A DNA stretch of 44,246 nt, from NCBI GenBank assembly GCA_003161045.1, contig PMPH01000137.1, positions 1-44,246 on the forward strand, given 5' to 3'. The translations under genes were made by a program, and so were the position numbers. The notes under the pieces were generated by a model, which saw only the letters and a list, made by a program, of their open reading frames with translations, searched no databases and was not told the DNA's origin. The stretch's first letter is position 1. Every line of letters starts with the position of its first letter. The DNA is from Acidobacteriaceae bacterium. GTDB taxonomy: Bacteria > Acidobacteriota > Terriglobia > Terriglobales > Acidobacteriaceae. Below, in pieces: positions 33,129-41,877 of this stretch.

Positions 33129-34211
33129 ATGCGTCTTTGCAACAACGCAATTCTCGCCGTTCTTCTTGCCGGAGCGGCTCTTTTGCCGGCGGCTGAACCG
33201 CCGTTCGTCCAGACGGCCCCGGCTCCGGTTGCGGCCCCAGCCGCGGCCCAGCCCCCATCGCTCACCGTGGACCGCGACCCGGTGCGTTCGCCCGATGGCG
33301 AGCCGCCCTCGCCCCCGTCGCTGCGCAAAGAGGGCGAAGGCTACGTTCTGCACACCGAGGTCGAAGAGGTGGTGCTCAACTGCTCAGTGCTGAACGGCAA
33401 GCAGTTGGTCCCGGACCTGAAGAAGGAAAACTTCCAGGTCTTCGAGGACGGCGTCCGGCAGAGGCTCATCAGCTTTCAGCACACCGACCTGCCCGTTTCC
33501 ATCGCTCTGGTGGTGGACAACTCCGGCTCGATGAGCCGCAAGCGCCCCTCGGTCAACAAAAGCACCCTCGACCTGATCCAGGCCTCCAACCCCCAGGACG
33601 AGGCTTTCGTGGTCAATTTCTCCGACGAGGCCATTCTCGACCAGGATTTCACCTCCAATGTGAACCTGTTGCGCGATGGCCTGGGGCACTTCGAGCCGCG
33701 CGGCGCCACCGCGCTTTACGACGCCGTGGCGGCCTCGGCCGACAAACTGGCCTCCGGCGCCAGGCGCCCCAAGCAGGTTCTCCTCCTCATCACCGACGGC
33801 GAAGACAACGCCTCGACGCTCAGTCTGGATCAGACCATCCGGCGGGTCCAGCAGCTCTCCGGCCCGGTCATCTACTCGATTGGCCTGCTCTTCGGCGACG
33901 AGATGAGCCGCGCCGAGGTGCGCTCCGCGCGCCGGGCTCTGGAGATGCTCTCCACCGAGACCGGCGGCATGGCCTTCTTCCCCAAGAATATCGAGCAGGT
34001 TGATCAGATTGCCGCCGAGGTGGCCCACGACATTCGCAACCAGTACACACTGGGCTACCACTCCACCAAACCGCCCACCCAACCGGGCTTCCGCCGCGTC
34101 GAGGTGGTGGCCGAGGGCAAAGGTGAGGGCAAACTCACCGTTCGCACCCGCACCGGCTACTTCCCGGTGGCGCGCGCTTCCAAAAACTCCGCTGCCCCGG
34201 CCAAAAAGTAG
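33129..34211 (+). CDS. Secreted VWFA-related protein of acidobacterial type
   Basis: The 360-residue product starts with a signal peptide (MRLCNNAILAVLLAGAALLP, cleavage near residue 23) and a Pro/Ala-rich linker. A VWA-related domain follows: LVPDLKKENFQVFEDGVRQ, LVVDNSGSMSRK (the MIDAS DxSxS motif), GATALYDAVAA and LLLITDGEDNAST. After it comes QYTLGYHSTKPP and a beta-rich end. This matches the VWFA-related domain expanded in Acidobacteria; these proteins are thought to mediate metal-dependent adhesion or assembly outside the cytoplasm, and the ligand is unknown. The ATG at 33129 is preferred to the GTG at 33060 because the signal peptide then starts correctly. Confidence 0.9.
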   Translation: MRLCNNAILAVLLAGAALLPAAEPPFVQTAPAPVAAPAAAQPPSLTVDRDPVRSPDGEPPSPPSLRKEGEGYVLHTEVEEVVLNCSVLNGKQLVPDLKKENFQVFEDGVRQRLISFQHTDLPVSIALVVDNSGSMSRKRPSVNKSTLDLIQASNPQDEAFVVNFSDEAILDQDFTSNVNLLRDGLGHFEPRGATALYDAVAASADKLASGARRPKQVLLLITDGEDNASTLSLDQTIRRVQQLSGPVIYSIGLLFGDEMSRAEVRSARRALEMLSTETGGMAFFPKNIEQVDQIAAEVAHDIRNQYTLGYHSTKPPTQPGFRRVEVVAEGKGEGKLTVRTRTGYFPVARASKNSAAPAKK

Positions 34212-34355
34212 GCAGCAGCCAGGATTGCGATAAACTGGACTTCCCGCGGAAATCACAAGTAAACCCTTGCCAGCCCTGAGCATGGGGGCATTGTGGACAC
34301 AGGAAGCCCGATTGCCGGCCGGAAAACAGGGCTGGCGGCGGCGTAAAGGAGATTT

Positions 34356-35132
34356 ATGCCGGAATCAGCGCTACTACTGGCCATCGACACCTGCGGCCCC
34401 TCCGGCTCGGTGGCGTTGGGACGCGTGGACGGCCAATCGGTCGAAATTCTCGGTCAGATCGAGCTCGAAGGGCGCAGCTACTCCTCTACATTGGTGGCGG
34501 CCGTTGGCGAACTGCTGGCGCGGAGCAATCTTCCGCTGCGTGAGTTGGCGGCAATGGTGGCCGTGAACGGGCCGGGCAGCTTTACCGGCGTGCGCGTGGG
34601 GCTGGCCGCCGTGAAGGGCCTCGCCGAGGCCGCGCGGGTTCCCGTGGTCGCGGTTTCACGGCTGGAGGTTTTGGCCGCAAAAGCCGGGGGCCCCATGGAC
34701 AGGTCTTCGTCCGTGGGGTGCAAGGCTGGTCTTCTGCCGGCGGCTCTCGACGCGCATCGCCACGAGATATTCCTGCGGCTGGTTCTGCCCGCGAAGACGG
34801 CTGCGAATAGTGAATTCGCCGTCGAGCAGGCGAGGGAATTACTGGCCGGAGCGCAGGAACTTGCGCTCATCGAGCCTCCGCCCTCCCGGATTGCCCTCTG
34901 CGATGAGGCTGCCGCCGAGCTTGTGAGCGTGGCTTGGCCGGAGGCGGAGCTGATTCGCACCGCGGCGCCCACTGCTGCCGACGCGCTCTCGCTTTGCGCC
35001 CCGCGCGTGGCTGCCGGGGAGTTCGTTGACCTGGCTCTGCTGGACGGCCACTACCTGCGCCGCTCTGATGCGGAGATTTTTGGCGCGGGGATCGCCGGCA
35101 AGCCGGCCGCCGCCGCCCCCGAAGGCCGATGA
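34356..35132 (+). CDS. tsaB: tRNA threonylcarbamoyladenosine biosynthesis protein TsaB, with palindromic insertion
   Basis: The 258-residue protein is the TsaB partner of TsaD/TsaE in making t6A37 on tRNAs reading ANN codons. LLLAIDTCGPSGSVAL, VNGPGSFTGVRVGLAAVKGL and PAALDAHRHEIF are typical. Between EVLAAKA and LLPAALD lie about 15 extra residues (about 110-124, including MDRSSSVG), encoded by a palindrome at 34684-34724 that also occurs in intergenic repeats. The ATG at 34356 follows AAAGGAG. The stop overlaps rimI by four bases (ATGA), as in many tsaB-rimI pairs. Confidence 0.95.
   Translation: MPESALLLAIDTCGPSGSVALGRVDGQSVEILGQIELEGRSYSSTLVAAVGELLARSNLPLRELAAMVAVNGPGSFTGVRVGLAAVKGLAEAARVPVVAVSRLEVLAAKAGGPMDRSSSVGCKAGLLPAALDAHRHEIFLRLVLPAKTAANSEFAVEQARELLAGAQELALIEPPPSRIALCDEAAAELVSVAWPEAELIRTAAPTAADALSLCAPRVAAGEFVDLALLDGHYLRRSDAEIFGAGIAGKPAAAAPEGR
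34684..34724 (+). repeat. In-frame copy of the palindromic core inside tsaB
   Basis: CCCCATGGAC (34691-34700) pairs with GTCCGTGGGG (34709-34718) with one G-T pair, around AGGTCTTC. The tail GGGGTG follows. It matches the cores at 36431-36470 and 32778-32818. It is read as GAC-AGG-TCT-TCG-TCC = DRSSS in frame. Confidence 0.85.
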
Positions 35133-35758
35133 ATTCCCTTTCCGCCGCCGTCCGTATCCGTCGCATGACCCCGGCGGACCTCGACCGTGTGCTCGATATT
35201 GCCGCAAGCCAGAAGCAGGCCCCCCAGTGGCCGCGCTCGGCCTACCTGGCCGCATTGGACTCCATGGCCGCGCCGCCGCGCATTGCCCTGGTGGCCGAGG
35301 TTCCGGAGACCGGAACCGGGGCCCCCGCGGACAGGTCTTCGTCCATGGAGACCAAAACCGAAGTTCCCGCGGATTTGGGGACCCCGGCGAGTGATTTTGA
35401 CTCGCTGGGGTGGAGGGACAGGTCCTCGTCGCCAGGGCAGGGCGTCGTGGCGGGCTTCATTGTGGCCAGCCTGCTGCCGCCCCAGGCGGAACTGGAAATC
35501 ATTGCCGTGGCACCTCAACTCCAGCGTCGCGGCCTGGCGCGGCGGCTTTTTACCGCCTTGGCTGCCGAACTCCGTTCCGCTCTGGCCGCCGAACTCCGCA
35601 CGGGCCAGCTCATCGATCTTCTTCTGGAGCTTCGCGCCTCGAATCTTCCCGCGCTGGCCTTCTACCGCTCGCTGGGCTTCACGGAAGCTGGCCGCCGGCC
35701 GCGCTACTACCATGATCCCATTGAAGATGCGCTCCTGATGCGATTACGGCTGGGGTAG
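35129..35758 (+). CDS. rimI: RimI-type N-acetyltransferase with in-frame palindromic insertions
   Basis: The product is a GNAT-fold acetyltransferase of the RimI group, which acetylates the N-terminal alanine of ribosomal protein S18. VRIRRMTPADLDRVLDIA opens the fold, IIAVAPQLQRRGLARRLF is the acetyl-CoA motif A, and LELRASNLPALAFYRSLGF is motif B. At 209 residues it is about 50 longer than usual. The excess is residues about 60-104, encoded by three repeat-derived segments at 35318-35442 and containing DRSSS twice. A short tandem duplication (AAELRSALAAELR) lies at 145-157. The extra residues fall between strands before motif A, where a loop can tolerate them. Confidence 0.9.
   Translation: MNSLSAAVRIRRMTPADLDRVLDIAASQKQAPQWPRSAYLAALDSMAAPPRIALVAEVPETGTGAPADRSSSMETKTEVPADLGTPASDFDSLGWRDRSSSPGQGVVAGFIVASLLPPQAELEIIAVAPQLQRRGLARRLFTALAAELRSALAAELRTGQLIDLLLELRASNLPALAFYRSLGFTEAGRRPRYYHDPIEDALLMRLRLG
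35318..35442 (+). repeat. Two to three palindromic repeat cores in frame inside rimI
   Basis: Copy 1 (35318-35350) contains GCGGACAGGTCTTCGTCC. Copy 2 (35377-35414) has arms CCCCGGCGA and TCGCTGGGGTGGA, identical to those of the intergenic element at 32785-32814, but a different loop. Copy 3 (35415-35442) contains GGGACAGGTCCTCGTCGCC. Copies 1 and 3 are read as DRSSS in the same phase as in tsaB. Confidence 0.8.
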
Positions 35759-36046
35759 GCCACCGCTCTCCGATTTAGAGCGAATAGCTCCTCCGGCTAG
35801 ACTGAGTCGCGCCTCTGGCTGAGGTCAGCTCCGACTCCGGCCAGTCTGGTGGCCCGAGCGCAAAATTTTGCGGCAATTCATCAAAAAACTGAGCGCGGTT
35901 GCCGCCTTGAACGTGACTGCCGTCACGCTAAGGAGAATTTCTGTCTCGAATTCCACAGATGGGAGTAACTTTTGGTTTTTTTGAGCTTGCCGATTGTGCT
36001 CCAAGGGCGATATATGTAATTGTTCATTAACAAATGGAGGTGCTCG
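35759..36046. other. Gap between rimI and the DUF465 gene
   Basis: The gap holds one TTAGAGCGAATAGCTCC segment at about 35775, perhaps a single end of the TAGAGC repeat family, and two similar 12-mers (CCGGCTAGACTG, CCGGCCAGTCTG). An AT-rich patch at about 35960-36030 is the likely promoter for the DUF465 gene. No other gene is visible. Confidence 0.35.
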
Positions 36047-36256
36047 ATGGATAAAATCCTGGACCCTACGCTGAGCGAAGAAATCAATCGTCTGCAAGCC
36101 GAACATCATCGCTACGCTCAGCGGCTGGAAGAGTTGCTCCAAAAGCCCTATCTTTCTGCGGAGGAGCAGATCGAGGAAGTCAAGCTGAAGAAGCTCAAAC
36201 TGCACGCCAAGGACTTGCTCTTTGCTCTGGAGCGCAGGTTGCCGGCTGTCGTTTAA
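36047..36256 (+). CDS. DUF465 (YdcH-like) small helical protein
   Basis: This 69-residue protein matches DUF465: a two-helix hairpin with INRLQAEHHRYAQRLEELLQ and VKLKKLKLHAKDLLFALER. The function of the family is unknown. It starts at an ATG following GGAGG, in a stand-alone unit with an AT-rich upstream region. Confidence 0.85.
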   Translation: MDKILDPTLSEEINRLQAEHHRYAQRLEELLQKPYLSAEEQIEEVKLKKLKLHAKDLLFALERRLPAVV

Positions 36257-36371
36257 GGGCTTGAAGCAATAGATGAATGCAGGCGAATTGCCCAGGCGTC
36301 CGCTCCGTGCGGCCTCCATGCGGGTGGTATGCGATCTTCGCCCGCATCGCTTTACCGGCAGGCAAGCCGGA

Positions 36372-36525
36372 TAAAGCAGTTCTCCAATTGCTGTACACCG
36401 AAATCGCGCCCTTAAGTGGCTTTTTCCTGCCGGGGGCCCCACGGACATGTCTTCGTCCGTGGGGTGGAAGTAAAAGCCACCTTGCGCAGTGTTGGCAAGG
36501 GCACATGAATTGGAGAACTGCTCTA
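36372..36525. repeat. 154-bp TAGAGC-family palindromic element with DRSSS-type core
   Basis: TAAAGCAGTTCTCCAATT (36372-36389) is inverted at 36508-36525 (AATTGGAGAACTGCTCTA) with one mismatch in 18. AAGTGGCTTTTTCC at 36414 faces AAAAGCCACCTT at 36472. The central hairpin (36431-36470) has a CCCCACGGAC/GTCCGTGGGG stem and a loop ATGTCTTC. Length and plan match the element at 32721-32873. It lies 22 bases before the psd start, so its right end is in the psd leader. Confidence 0.88.
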
Positions 36526-36546
36526 GCCGTATAATCGTTGGGGACT

Positions 36547-37212
36547 ATGGTTCGTGACGGTTACATCTACGGTTTGAGCTTGCTGGCGGTGGCGATTGTG
36601 CTGGCGTGGGCCACGGGCCACTGGGCGTGGAGCATCGCGCCCGTGCTTCTGGCGGTGTTTTTTCTCTGGTTTTTCCGCGATCCCGAGCGGACAATTCCCT
36701 CGGGGCCCGGCCTGATTGTCTCGCCCGGAGACGGCTTGGTGACCGAAACGGCCGCCATTAACACACCTGCGGGGCCGCGGCAGCGGATCAGCATCTTCCT
36801 CAGCGTCTTCGATGTGCATGTGAACCGCTCGCCCATTGCTGGCGTCCTGACCTCGGTGCGCTACCAGAAGGGCCGCTACCTGAACGCCATGAACCCGGCC
36901 TCGGCCGACCAGAATGAGCAGAACATCGCCACTGTGCGCGGCGAGGGCGGCGAAGCTGGCGAAAGCGGCGGAGCCAACGGGAATATTGAAGTCACCTTCA
37001 AACAAATTGCGGGCCTTTTGGCCCGGCGTATCGTCTTCAACTGCAATGAGGGCGACACTTTAGCTCGTGGCCAGCGCGTCGGCCTCATCAAATTCGGCTC
37101 CCGCGTGGATGTGCTGCTGCCGGCCGAGGCTATTCTCCGCGTCAAGGTGGGCCAGCGGGTGAAGGGCGGCTCCAGTGTGCTGGCGGCCATGCCCGAAGGA
37201 GGGCGCTCGTGA
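36547..37212 (+). CDS. psd: Phosphatidylserine decarboxylase proenzyme
   Basis: The 221-residue protein makes phosphatidylethanolamine from phosphatidylserine. It is of the short, archaeal-like type: two N-terminal membrane segments (about 5-43), [33 protein letters not shown] and the self-cleavage site KFGSRVDV, where cleavage between Gly184 and Ser185 makes the pyruvoyl group. The ATG at 36547 was preferred over a GTG three codons upstream. The stop overlaps the pssA start by four bases (GTGA), so the two PE-synthesis genes are coupled. Confidence 0.95.
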   Translation: MVRDGYIYGLSLLAVAIVLAWATGHWAWSIAPVLLAVFFLWFFRDPERTIPSGPGLIVSPGDGLVTETAAINTPAGPRQRISIFLSVFDVHVNRSPIAGVLTSVRYQKGRYLNAMNPASADQNEQNIATVRGEGGEAGESGGANGNIEVTFKQIAGLLARRIVFNCNEGDTLARGQRVGLIKFGSRVDVLLPAEAILRVKVGQRVKGGSSVLAAMPEGGRS

Positions 37213-38165
37213 GCCACCTCGATCCTGTTCAGGCCAGGGCCAAAGCAAAGGCCCGGCTGCGCCGCGGAATGTTCCTGCTGCCTTCGCTGTTTACCGTGGG
37301 CAACATCGCCGCCGGCTACTTTTCTATCACCCAGACCATCGCGGCCATCGGCGGCATCGGCGACGCGCGCACCCACCTGGACTGGGCGGCTATCGCCATC
37401 CTGATTGCCATTCCGCTGGACTCGCTCGACGGCCGCATCGCCCGCATGACCAACACGTGCAGCGATTTCGGCAAGGAACTGGATTCGCTGGCCGACGCGA
37501 TCACCTTTGGCGTGGCGCCCAGCCTGCTGGCGCTTGTCTGGGGATTCCATTTTCTGCCCGACACCATCAATCCCCAGTTGCATCAGAACCTGCTTCATAT
37601 CGGGACGTTCATCTGCTTTCTGTTTCTCATTGGCGGGGTCTCAAGGCTGGCGCGCTTCAACATCAGCCACGATGCCCAGCCGCAGAATCCCGGGCGGCCG
37701 GACCGCAAGTATTTTGTGGGCATGCCGATTCCGGCGGCGGCGGGCCTGCTGGCCGCCACAGTTCACTTTGAATGGGGCATTCCGGTGCAGGCCTGGTGGA
37801 TCGCGCTGATCTGGATGGGGCTTGTGGGCACCAGCGGCTTCCTGATGGTCAGCACCTGGCGCTTCTGGTCCGGCAAGGAACTCAGCCTTTCCCGCCGCCA
37901 TCCCTACCAGGTTCTGCTCCTCATCGCGAGTGTCCTGTTCCTGATTATCAAGTTTTCAGATTGGGCGCTTTTTTCGATTGCCCTGGTTTATATGTTCAGC
38001 GGCATCTGGGCGCGGGCCGCGTACTCCTGGTCGCGCCGCCGGCGCAGACTGCCCGCTGACGCTCCGGCTCCTCTGCCCGAACCGGACGCGCCCGAAGAGG
38101 CTGTGGGCGAGCCGGATGCGGCCGGGCCTGATGCGGTCGGGCCAGAGCCGTACGACCGCTCGTAA
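37209..38165 (+). CDS. pssA: CDP-diacylglycerol-serine O-phosphatidyltransferase
   Basis: The 318-residue membrane enzyme makes phosphatidylserine from CDP-DAG and serine. It carries the CDP-alcohol phosphotransferase motif: LDGRIAR (73-79), then GKELDSLAD (88-96), that is D-G-x2-A-R-x8-G-x3-D-x3-D. About eight membrane helices are predicted. The C-terminal 30 residues are a Pro/Glu/Asp tail with a near-duplicate GPDAVGP segment. The GTG start overlaps psd. Together they form the PE pathway operon. Confidence 0.95.
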   Translation: MSHLDPVQARAKAKARLRRGMFLLPSLFTVGNIAAGYFSITQTIAAIGGIGDARTHLDWAAIAILIAIPLDSLDGRIARMTNTCSDFGKELDSLADAITFGVAPSLLALVWGFHFLPDTINPQLHQNLLHIGTFICFLFLIGGVSRLARFNISHDAQPQNPGRPDRKYFVGMPIPAAAGLLAATVHFEWGIPVQAWWIALIWMGLVGTSGFLMVSTWRFWSGKELSLSRRHPYQVLLLIASVLFLIIKFSDWALFSIALVYMFSGIWARAAYSWSRRRRRLPADAPAPLPEPDAPEEAVGEPDAAGPDAVGPEPYDRS

Positions 38166-38226
38166 TACGGCCGCTCATAATCTTTGCATTTGAACCAAAT
38201 GGAACAAAACGAATCGGAGGACGCCA

Positions 38227-39264
38227 GTGTACAAGATTGCTATTGCCGGAGCCTCCACCTTGGTGGGCCGGGAGTTGAAAGAAGCGCTGTCGGAGTCGCC
38301 TCTGGTGGCCGCCAACTTTGTGCTGCTGGACGAGGAAGAGGCGCAGGGCCAGTTGGACCAGGTGGGCGACGAGGTCACCTTCGTCCAGGCCATCACTCCC
38401 GATGCCTTTGACAACGTAGACTTCACATTTTTCTGCGGCTCTGAAGAGCTGACCCGCAAGCACTGGCGCGAGGCGTTGCGCGCCGGTTCCACGGTGCTCG
38501 ACCTCTCGGGCGCGCTTGACCAGGAGACGGGCGTCGTAGTGCGCGCGCCCTGGCTGGAGATCGAAAAGCGCTCCGAGGCGGCTCCCGTTGACCTGTTTAC
38601 CCCCGCCGTGGTTCCGGCTCACCCCGCGGCGCTGGCCTTGGCCCTGGTGCTCGAACGGCTGCAACGGGCCGCCCTGGTGCGCATCGCCTTCGCCACGCTA
38701 CTGCAGCCGGCCAGCGAGTTCGGCCGCGCCGCCATGGACGAGCTGCACCAGCAGACGGTGAGTCTGCTCAGCTTCCAGGGGCTGCCGCGCGCCACCTACG
38801 ACGCGCAGGCGGCCTATAACCTGCTCGCCGGCCTAGGCGAAAGCGCTAAGATCAGCCTGAACGCGGTCGAGGCGCGGGTTCGCCGCCACTATGCCGCGCT
38901 CTCGGCTGGCCGCTGGCCTGCCCTGGCCCTGCAAGTGATCTCCGCGCCTGTCTTCCACGGCCACACCTTCTCGATTGCCATCGAACTGGAGCGGCCGGTC
39001 GAGGTTTCCGCTCTTGAAGAGGCTCTGAGCGGCGGTCACGTTGATCTGGTGCTCGAAGAAACCGATTCGCCCTCCAACCTGGCCGCCACCGGGCAGAACG
39101 ACGTGCTGGTCAGACTGCGTCCCGAGCAGGGCGCGCGCAACTCCAGCCAGGTTTCGCGTTTGTGGCTCTGGGCCGCCTCGGACAACCTGCGCCTCAATGC
39201 GCAGAACGCTGTCGAATGCGCTTTGGACCTGCGCCGCTTGCGGCCGCAGGGGACGGTGCAGTAA
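38227..39264 (+). CDS. Aspartate-semialdehyde dehydrogenase-like protein lacking the catalytic cysteine
   Basis: The 345-residue product has the Rossmann start KIAIAGASTLVGRELKEAL and a dimerisation/catalytic domain of the Asd/USG-1 family, with ISAPVFHGHTFSIAIEL near residue 240. The segment that normally holds N-C-x-T (catalytic cysteine) reads VVPAHPAALALAL (128-140), with no cysteine. It is therefore unlikely to reduce aspartyl phosphate and resembles the USG-1 group of inactive homologues. A role as a regulatory or scaffold protein is possible but unknown. The GTG start follows GGAGG at 38217-38221. True Asd must be encoded elsewhere. Confidence 0.85.
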   Translation: MYKIAIAGASTLVGRELKEALSESPLVAANFVLLDEEEAQGQLDQVGDEVTFVQAITPDAFDNVDFTFFCGSEELTRKHWREALRAGSTVLDLSGALDQETGVVVRAPWLEIEKRSEAAPVDLFTPAVVPAHPAALALALVLERLQRAALVRIAFATLLQPASEFGRAAMDELHQQTVSLLSFQGLPRATYDAQAAYNLLAGLGESAKISLNAVEARVRRHYAALSAGRWPALALQVISAPVFHGHTFSIAIELERPVEVSALEEALSGGHVDLVLEETDSPSNLAATGQNDVLVRLRPEQGARNSSQVSRLWLWAASDNLRLNAQNAVECALDLRRLRPQGTVQ

Positions 39265-39462
39265 GGACGGGGCTCTCAATTGCATCCGAATTGGCGGAAA
39301 GCCTTCCAGCGTTCCGCTTCTGGCGTAGGGGCTCACCTCCAATCTAAATAGGCCTGGCCGGATGCGGCCTCGCCCGCGGCTGCTGACTCAGTGAGGCTGC
39401 TGACTTCTAGCCTCCGGCCGCTCCGCTTTGGAGGCCAAACCATGGGGTGCTAAAATCAATCT

Positions 39463-39557
39463 GCCGGGTCCTACGCGACGTAATCCCGCCAACCCCGCCA
39501 GGTCCGGAAGGAAGCAACGGTAACGGGCTAGTGCGGTTGCAGTAGGTCACCCGGCGC
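39463..39557 (+). ncRNA. ffs: Signal recognition particle RNA (4.5S type)
   Basis: The core CCAGGTCCGGAAGGAAGCAA (39508-39527) is the conserved GGAA/GNRA-capped hairpin that binds Ffh. The ends pair: GCCGGGT (39463-39469) with ACCCGGC (39549-39555). TTTTTT at 39558-39563 gives an intrinsic terminator. The RNA is about 95 nt and lacks the Alu domain, as in Gram-negatives. It targets membrane and secreted proteins together with Ffh and FtsY. It lies directly before fabH. Confidence 0.95.
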
Positions 39558-39732
39558 TTTTTTGCGTCAGGGGCGCATTTGCCAGAGCCGCGTGTGGCCT
39601 GAGCAGGCGTTCCGGGCGCTTTCGCCATTGCCGCGATGCCGCCGCATGGAAGATGCCGCCGCATTGAAGATGACCAGCCGGGCCGCTCTCGCCGTTGAGC
39701 CGCCGAGCTTCAGACCTTCAAGGAGAAATGCA

Positions 39733-40749
39733 TTGACCCTCACTGTTCGCCCCGTCGTGGGCCGGCGCGCCAAGATTACCGCGCTTGGAACCTACGTCCC
39801 CCCTCAGATTCTGACCAATCAAGACCTGGAAAAGATGGTGGACACCAACGACCAGTGGATTCTGGAGCGTACCGGCATCCGTGAGCGGCACGTGCTGGCC
39901 AAGGGGCTGGGCGTGAGCAATATGGGCGTCGAGGCAGCCAAAAAATGCCTGGCGGCGCGCGGCATCGAGCCCAGCGAGGTCGAGGTCATCATCGTGGGCA
40001 CGGTGACGCCGGACATGATGTTCCCTTCGACGGCCTGCCTGGTCCAGGACAAGCTGGGGGCCAAGGGCGCCTGGGGATTCGACGTCTCGGCCGGCTGCTC
40101 GGGCTTTGTCTTCGCCTTGCAGGTGGGCGTGAAGATGGTCGAGAGCGGGGCGCACAAAAAGGTTCTCGTCATCGGCGCCGACGCCAACACGCGCATGACC
40201 GACTACACCGACCGGACCACCTGCGTGCTCTTTGGCGACGGCGCCGGGGCGGTGCTGATCGAGCCTGCCGAAGAGGGTGAGATCGGATTCATCGACTTTG
40301 TGCACGAGATTGACGGCTCCGGTGCGACGGCGCTGAACCTGAAGGGCGGCGGCAGCCTGAACCCGTCCAGCCACGAGACCGTGGACAAGAAGATGCACTA
40401 CATCTTCCAGGACGGCCCGGCGGTCTACAAGTTTGCCGTGCGTAAAATGGCCGAATCCACCACGAAACTGCTGGAGCGCAACGGCGTGACCGGCGCGGAC
40501 CTGTGCTGTTTCATTCCTCACCAGGCCAACAAGCGGATTATTACATCGACCGCCGACCGGCTGGGCCTGGCTCCGGAGCAGGTCATCATCAACATTGAGA
40601 AGTACGGCAACACCTCGGCCGGAACAATTCCCCTGGCCATGGAGACGGCCGTCGAAGAGGGCAAGCTGAAAAAGGGTGGACTGGTGCTGCTGGCCGCCGT
40701 GGGCGCGGGATTCACGGTGGGTGCGGCGCTGCTCCGGTGGGAGATTTAG
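39733..40749 (+). CDS. fabH: 3-oxoacyl-[acyl-carrier-protein] synthase III
   Basis: The 338-residue thiolase-fold enzyme starts fatty-acid synthesis by condensing acetyl-CoA (or other primers) with malonyl-ACP. The catalytic triad is complete: Cys122 in DVSAGCSGF, His263 in PHQANKR and Asn293 in YGNTSAG. The TTG at 39733 was chosen because AAGGAG lies 10 bases upstream. A nearby ATG at 39728 is out of frame and stops after two codons. The frame is open upstream across ffs, but that part has no family similarity. A terminator follows. Confidence 0.96.
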   Translation: MTLTVRPVVGRRAKITALGTYVPPQILTNQDLEKMVDTNDQWILERTGIRERHVLAKGLGVSNMGVEAAKKCLAARGIEPSEVEVIIVGTVTPDMMFPSTACLVQDKLGAKGAWGFDVSAGCSGFVFALQVGVKMVESGAHKKVLVIGADANTRMTDYTDRTTCVLFGDGAGAVLIEPAEEGEIGFIDFVHEIDGSGATALNLKGGGSLNPSSHETVDKKMHYIFQDGPAVYKFAVRKMAESTTKLLERNGVTGADLCCFIPHQANKRIITSTADRLGLAPEQVIINIEKYGNTSAGTIPLAMETAVEEGKLKKGGLVLLAAVGAGFTVGAALLRWEI

Positions 40750-40787
40750 TCAGCCAGCGGAGTTAGCGAAAAGCAGTGGAGTTAGCG

Positions 40788-40811
40788 GGCCGATCCCTTC
40801 GAGGATCGGCC
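40788..40811 (+). terminator. Intrinsic terminator of fabH
   Basis: GGCCGATCC (40788-40796) pairs with 40803-40811 around CTTCGA and is followed by TTCTT. It lies about 40 bases after the fabH stop. Confidence 0.85.
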
Positions 40812-40972
40812 TTCTTGCCGTCAGCTCCTGAACCACGGCAAAGGCTTTGGCTGGGCAGGGCAACCCGCTTTTGCGCTCTGAGATGAAACGGCTTCGGGCC
40901 ATTCGGGCGAACCATACCGGCGCCCATTGCGTACACTGAGAGCAGGGCAGGCAGGCAAAGGAAGAGATTCGG

Positions 40973-41725
40973 ATGGCTCTGAACGGCATCAGTACTGAAG
41001 AAACACTGCAACAGGCGACTCCGCACGTCGATGACATGATCGTCGTCGAGAATCTGTGGCGCACCTACGATATGGGCTCGGAGCAGCAGGTGCAGGCCCT
41101 GCGCGGCATCTCGCTCAGCATCCGGCACAACGAGTATGTGGCCATCATGGGTCCGTCCGGCTCGGGCAAGTCTACGCTGATGAACCTGATCGGCTGCCTA
41201 GACACGCCCTCCCAGGGCAACTACTGGCTGAATGGCCAGCTGGTGAGCACGCTCGACGACGACCAGTTGGCGCGCATTCGCAACAAGGAGGTCGGCTTCG
41301 TCTTCCAGACCTTCAACCTGCTGGCGCGGGCCTCGGCGCTGCACAACGTCGAGCTGCCGCTGATTTATAACGGCACCCCGGCCGCCGAGCGCCTGGCGCG
41401 GGCCAGGGAGTCGCTGACCAGCGTGGGGCTGGAGTCGCGCATGAATCACAAGCCCAGCGAGCTCTCCGGCGGTCAGCGGCAGCGCGTGGCCATCGCCCGG
41501 GCGCTGGTCAACCACCCCTCGATCATTCTGGCCGACGAGCCGACCGGCAACCTGGATTCGAAGACCGGCCTGGAGATCATGGCGCTCTTCGATACGTTGC
41601 ACGCCAAGGGCAACACCATTGTGCTGGTCACCCACGAGCCGGAGATCGCCGAATATGCACACCGCGTGGTGCATATTCGCGACGGCCAGATCTACTCCGA
41701 CGAGCCCTCCAAGCGTTTTCGTTAA
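40973..41725 (+). CDS. LolD/MacB-type ABC transporter ATPase
   Basis: The 250-residue protein is a complete ABC ATPase: Walker [10 protein letters not shown] (60-68), Q-loop FVFQTFNLL, signature [16 protein letters not shown], Walker [14 protein letters not shown] and H-loop VLVTHEP. The LDxxDxxxxRN segment and the FNLL Q-loop place it in the LolD/MacB/FtsE-like group that serves lipoprotein sorting or macrolide and peptide efflux. No permease is adjacent, so the partner must lie elsewhere. A possible Shine-Dalgarno sequence, GGAAGAG, precedes the ATG. The N-terminal 20 residues are an extension before the nucleotide-binding domain. Confidence 0.92.
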   Translation: MALNGISTEETLQQATPHVDDMIVVENLWRTYDMGSEQQVQALRGISLSIRHNEYVAIMGPSGSGKSTLMNLIGCLDTPSQGNYWLNGQLVSTLDDDQLARIRNKEVGFVFQTFNLLARASALHNVELPLIYNGTPAAERLARARESLTSVGLESRMNHKPSELSGGQRQRVAIARALVNHPSIILADEPTGNLDSKTGLEIMALFDTLHAKGNTIVLVTHEPEIAEYAHRVVHIRDGQIYSDEPSKRFR

Positions 41726-41877
41726 ATCCAGCAACTTATTGGGAACAAAAGCTTAATTCCTGTCCACATCCGAACCGGCGAGACGCTCAGTCTTTCCGGT
41801 TCATGTTTTTTTCGCTAGCGCCGATGAAACCTCTGTCGGCCTTGTAATTGTTGTTCGGGCCATGGAGGTGAGGCATC

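Noticed and set aside
34684-34727. Interpretation of the tsaB insert as a frameshift or assembly error
   Set aside because: The frame remains open and all TsaB motifs continue after it. The same sequence recurs independently in rimI and in two intergenic elements.
39562-39732. N-terminal extension of fabH to 39562
   Set aside because: The extension begins within the terminator of the SRP RNA and has no FabH similarity. The TTG at 39733 has a good ribosome binding site and gives normal length.
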